Assembly: GCF_000737595.1 (NCBI RefSeq)
Contig: NZ_CP006271.1
Coordinates: 1,798,001 to 1,862,000 of the forward strand
Source: Synechococcus sp. KORDI-52
GTDB taxonomy: Bacteria; Cyanobacteriota; Cyanobacteriia; PCC-6307; Cyanobiaceae
Direction of reading: 5' to 3'
DNA length: 64,000 bases
Part shown: positions 61,995 through 64,000 of the stretch, in pieces
How positions within the stretch are numbered: position 1 is the stretch's first letter
Layout of the letters: each line of letters starts with the position of its first letter
Notes under the pieces: generated by a model
Database searches by the model: none
Seen by the model: only the letters and a program-made list of their open reading frames with translations
Told to the model about the DNA's origin: nothing
Position numbers and translations under genes: made by a program

Positions 61995-63668
61995 ATGCTT
62001 CGCTCCGACGCCGTCACCAAGGGGATTCAGCGATCTCCCAACCGCGCCATGCTGCGGGCCGTGGGCTTTGGAGACGGTGATTTCGGAAAGCCCATCCTGG
62101 GCATTGCCAACGGTTACAGCACCATCACCCCCTGCAATGTGGGGCTGAACGACCTGGCCAAACGGGCGGAGGAAGCAGCCCGGCAGGCCGGAGGCATGCC
62201 ACAGATGTTCGGAACCATCACCGTGAGTGATGGAATCTCCATGGGCACTGAAGGGATGAAGTACTCCCTGGTGAGCCGTGAAGTGATTGCTGACGCCATC
62301 GAAACGGCCTGCAACGGCCAGAGCATGGATGGGGTACTGGCCGTCGGTGGCTGCGACAAGAACATGCCGGGCGCCATGCTGGCCATGGCGCGGATGAACA
62401 TTCCTTCGGTGTTCGTTTACGGCGGCACGATCAAGCCGGGCAAACTTGGCGGCTGTGATCTCACTGTGGTGAGCGCATTTGAAGCGGTCGGCCAACTCAC
62501 CAGCGGCAAGATCGACGAAGAGCAGCTCACTGCAGTTGAAAAAAATGCCTGCCCTGGAGCTGGCAGTTGCGGCGGCATGTTCACCGCCAACACCATGAGT
62601 GCTGCCATCGAAACGATGGGGCTCAGCCTCCCCTACAGCTCCACGATGGCTGCCGAGGATGAGGAAAAGGCCGACAGTGCCGCCCGCTCCGCTGAGGTGC
62701 TGGTGGAGGCCGTGAAAACCAACATCCGCCCCCTGGATCTGCTCACCAAGGAAGCCTTTGAGAACGCCATCAGCGTGATCATGGCGGTGGGGGGCTCCAC
62801 CAATGCTGTGCTCCACCTGCTGGCCATTGCCCGCACCGCCGGCGTGGACCTGAGCATCGATGACTTCGAACGGATTCGTCAGCGGGTGCCGGTGATCTGT
62901 GATCTCAAGCCCAGCGGCCGCTACGTGACCGTTGATCTGCACAACGCCGGCGGCATTCCCCAGGTGATGAAGCTGCTGCTGGATGCAGGCTTGCTGAACG
63001 GCGACTGCCGAACAGTGGAGGGCAAAAGCCTGAAGGAGTCGCTGGCCGATGTGCCATCGGAGCCCCCCGCCGGGCAGGACGTAATCCGCCCCCTCAGCAA
63101 TCCCCTTTACGCCAAAGGGCACCTCGCCATCCTCAAGGGCAACCTCGCCAGCGAGGGCAGCGTGGCCAAGATCAGCGGTGTGAAAACCCCAGTGCTGACA
63201 GGCCCAGCTCGCGTATTCGAGAGCGAAGAAGACTGCCTTGCCGCCATCCTCGACAAAAAGATCAAGGCCGGAGATGTGGTGGTGGTCCGCAACGAGGGCC
63301 CCGTTGGCGGACCAGGCATGCGGGAGATGCTGGCTCCCACCTCAGCGATCGTGGGTCAAGGCCTGGGCGACAAGGTCGCCCTGATCACCGATGGCCGCTT
63401 CAGCGGTGGCACCTATGGCCTGGTGGTGGGTCACGTGGCTCCTGAAGCTGCAGTTGGCGGAACGATCGGGCTGGTTCAAGAAGGCGACAGCATCACGGTC
63501 GATGCTGATCAGCTGCTGCTCCAACTCAACGTGGATGAAGCGGAACTGGATCGCCGCCGGGCGGCATGGAGCAAGCCCGAACAGCGTTACCTCAACGGAA
63601 TTCTCGGCAAGTACGCGCGGCTCGTCTCCAGCTCGAGCCGAGGTGCGACAACAGACCACGTCGATTGA
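61995..63668 (+). CDS. ilvD: Dihydroxy-acid dehydratase
   Basis: This 557-residue Fe-S enzyme makes the 2-keto acids of valine and isoleucine from dihydroxy acids. Motifs are [60 protein letters not shown] (cluster cysteines), [20 protein letters not shown] and [20 protein letters not shown]. Length and order are normal. I chose ATG 61995 ([10 protein letters not shown]), matching the family start; a TTG at 61968 adds nine residues. It is convergent with the next gene. Identification is certain. Confidence 0.97.
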   Translation: MLRSDAVTKGIQRSPNRAMLRAVGFGDGDFGKPILGIANGYSTITPCNVGLNDLAKRAEEAARQAGGMPQMFGTITVSDGISMGTEGMKYSLVSREVIADAIETACNGQSMDGVLAVGGCDKNMPGAMLAMARMNIPSVFVYGGTIKPGKLGGCDLTVVSAFEAVGQLTSGKIDEEQLTAVEKNACPGAGSCGGMFTANTMSAAIETMGLSLPYSSTMAAEDEEKADSAARSAEVLVEAVKTNIRPLDLLTKEAFENAISVIMAVGGSTNAVLHLLAIARTAGVDLSIDDFERIRQRVPVICDLKPSGRYVTVDLHNAGGIPQVMKLLLDAGLLNGDCRTVEGKSLKESLADVPSEPPAGQDVIRPLSNPLYAKGHLAILKGNLASEGSVAKISGVKTPVLTGPARVFESEEDCLAAILDKKIKAGDVVVVRNEGPVGGPGMREMLAPTSAIVGQGLGDKVALITDGRFSGGTYGLVVGHVAPEAAVGGTIGLVQEGDSITVDADQLLLQLNVDEAELDRRRAAWSKPEQRYLNGILGKYARLVSSSSRGATTDHVD

Positions 63669-63679
63669 AGTTGACGGAG

Positions 63680-64000
63680 TCAAACAGCTGGTTGCACCAG
63701 TGCCCATAGGCGACGACCCAGCGCCTCCAGAGGGGCGGCATCCTGTGGTGCTGCGCAGCGCTGCCCCGAGGCGCCATCCATCCAGACCGGATGGCGCCCA
63801 TGCCACAGCATCGGGCGATCGGGTTGGTCCCACCAACTGAGCATCAGATTGATCTCGTCGCCACTCCGATAGATTTCCAGTTCAAGATCTTGATCAGAAC
63901 AGCGCTGGCCATCGCCATCGCGGCATTCAATCCGCACATGCAGGTCGTCGATTTGCTCGGGAGCCGAGGGATCGATCAAGACCACGGCATGGTTCCGGGG
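63680..64000 (-). CDS. Conserved hypothetical protein, cut by window edge
   Basis: The minus-strand frame is open to the window end, so the N-terminus is missing. Visible residues include a GTG at 63985 (possible start), DLHVRIECRDGDGQRCSDQD and LELEIYRSGDEINLMLSWWD, then MLWHGRHPVWMDGASGQRC. The beta-rich middle and acidic turns suggest a small soluble beta protein conserved next to ilvD in Synechococcus. Function unknown. Confidence 0.62.
   Translation of the reverse strand, partial: PRNHAVVLIDPSAPEQIDDLHVRIECRDGDGQRCSDQDLELEIYRSGDEINLMLSWWDQPDRPMLWHGRHPVWMDGASGQRCAAPQDAAPLEALGRRLWALVQPAV

Overview
The window is a chromosomal segment of a marine picocyanobacterium, most likely Synechococcus. 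The evidence is a set of typical cyanobacterial single-copy genes (mfd, ispG, prfC, class II nrdJ, hslO, rsmE, ilvD) mixed with families seen mainly in cyanobacteria or their plastid relatives (DUF6464, DUF3531, the CPP1-like J-domain-like protein, DUF92/VTE6, a PCP_red domain protein, DUF3104). Gene packing is tight and GC-rich in the core parts and loose and more AT-rich in the accessory parts.

Layout. 1-607 is the 3' end of fmt. 828-3571 is an unusually empty, AT-rich stretch with one credible small secreted ORF, followed by an HNH nuclease gene (3572-4552). 5258-10260 holds TerC, DUF6464, small conserved proteins and a decayed DUF3104 copy. 10430-34128 is dense core: mfd, a C-terminal processing protease, ispG, a family-4 uracil-DNA glycosylase, an aminotransferase, a phosphonate/phosphite-type ABC operon (phnD-phnC-phnE with a fused double permease and a co-transcribed SGNH hydrolase), a sigma-70 gene broken by an in-frame TGA, rsmE, an ECF-like ATPase, hslO, prfC, nrdJ and tRNA-Ser(UGA).

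34069-55409 is a composite, decaying accessory region seeded at the 3' end of tRNA-Ser. A 61-bp copy of the tRNA 3' half lies 3.1 kb downstream, short TAGGGCAC repeats sit beside both ends, and a 12-bp match to the tRNA terminus recurs at 40059. At least three tyrosine-integrase genes survive only as pieces (37410 with 39306; 39135; 54122-55409). Cargo includes an N-terminal hsdM stub, a phage tail-collar fragment, a 2OG-Fe(II) oxygenase-like gene, three DUF3104 loci counted across the window, two thermonuclease-like remnants and many tiny ORFs. This resembles the tRNA-integrated elements of marine picocyanobacteria (tycheposon-like), but decayed. A block of ordinary-looking genes (DUF427, HIT, SDR, LOG; 46043-49354) sits inside it.

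The most unusual signal is at 40495-43992. Two families of imperfect non-coding repeats alternate in the same orientation as repeat I - small ORFs - repeat II, twice over. Both families contain hairpins with paired base changes between copies, and a third, inverted and internally deleted repeat II lies at 46400-46529. I read this as a candidate structured-RNA or cassette-type element; it is an inference from sequence alone.

55579-64000 returns to core-like content: a SdiA-regulated-type propeller protein, an SDR, a frameshifted DUF389 gene, an EamA transporter, a CobW GTPase with a His/Asp tract, a pentapeptide-repeat protein, a UPRT-like protein and ilvD. Several genes across the window carry single frameshifts or TGA codons, so either genuine decay or base-call errors should be kept in mind for each.
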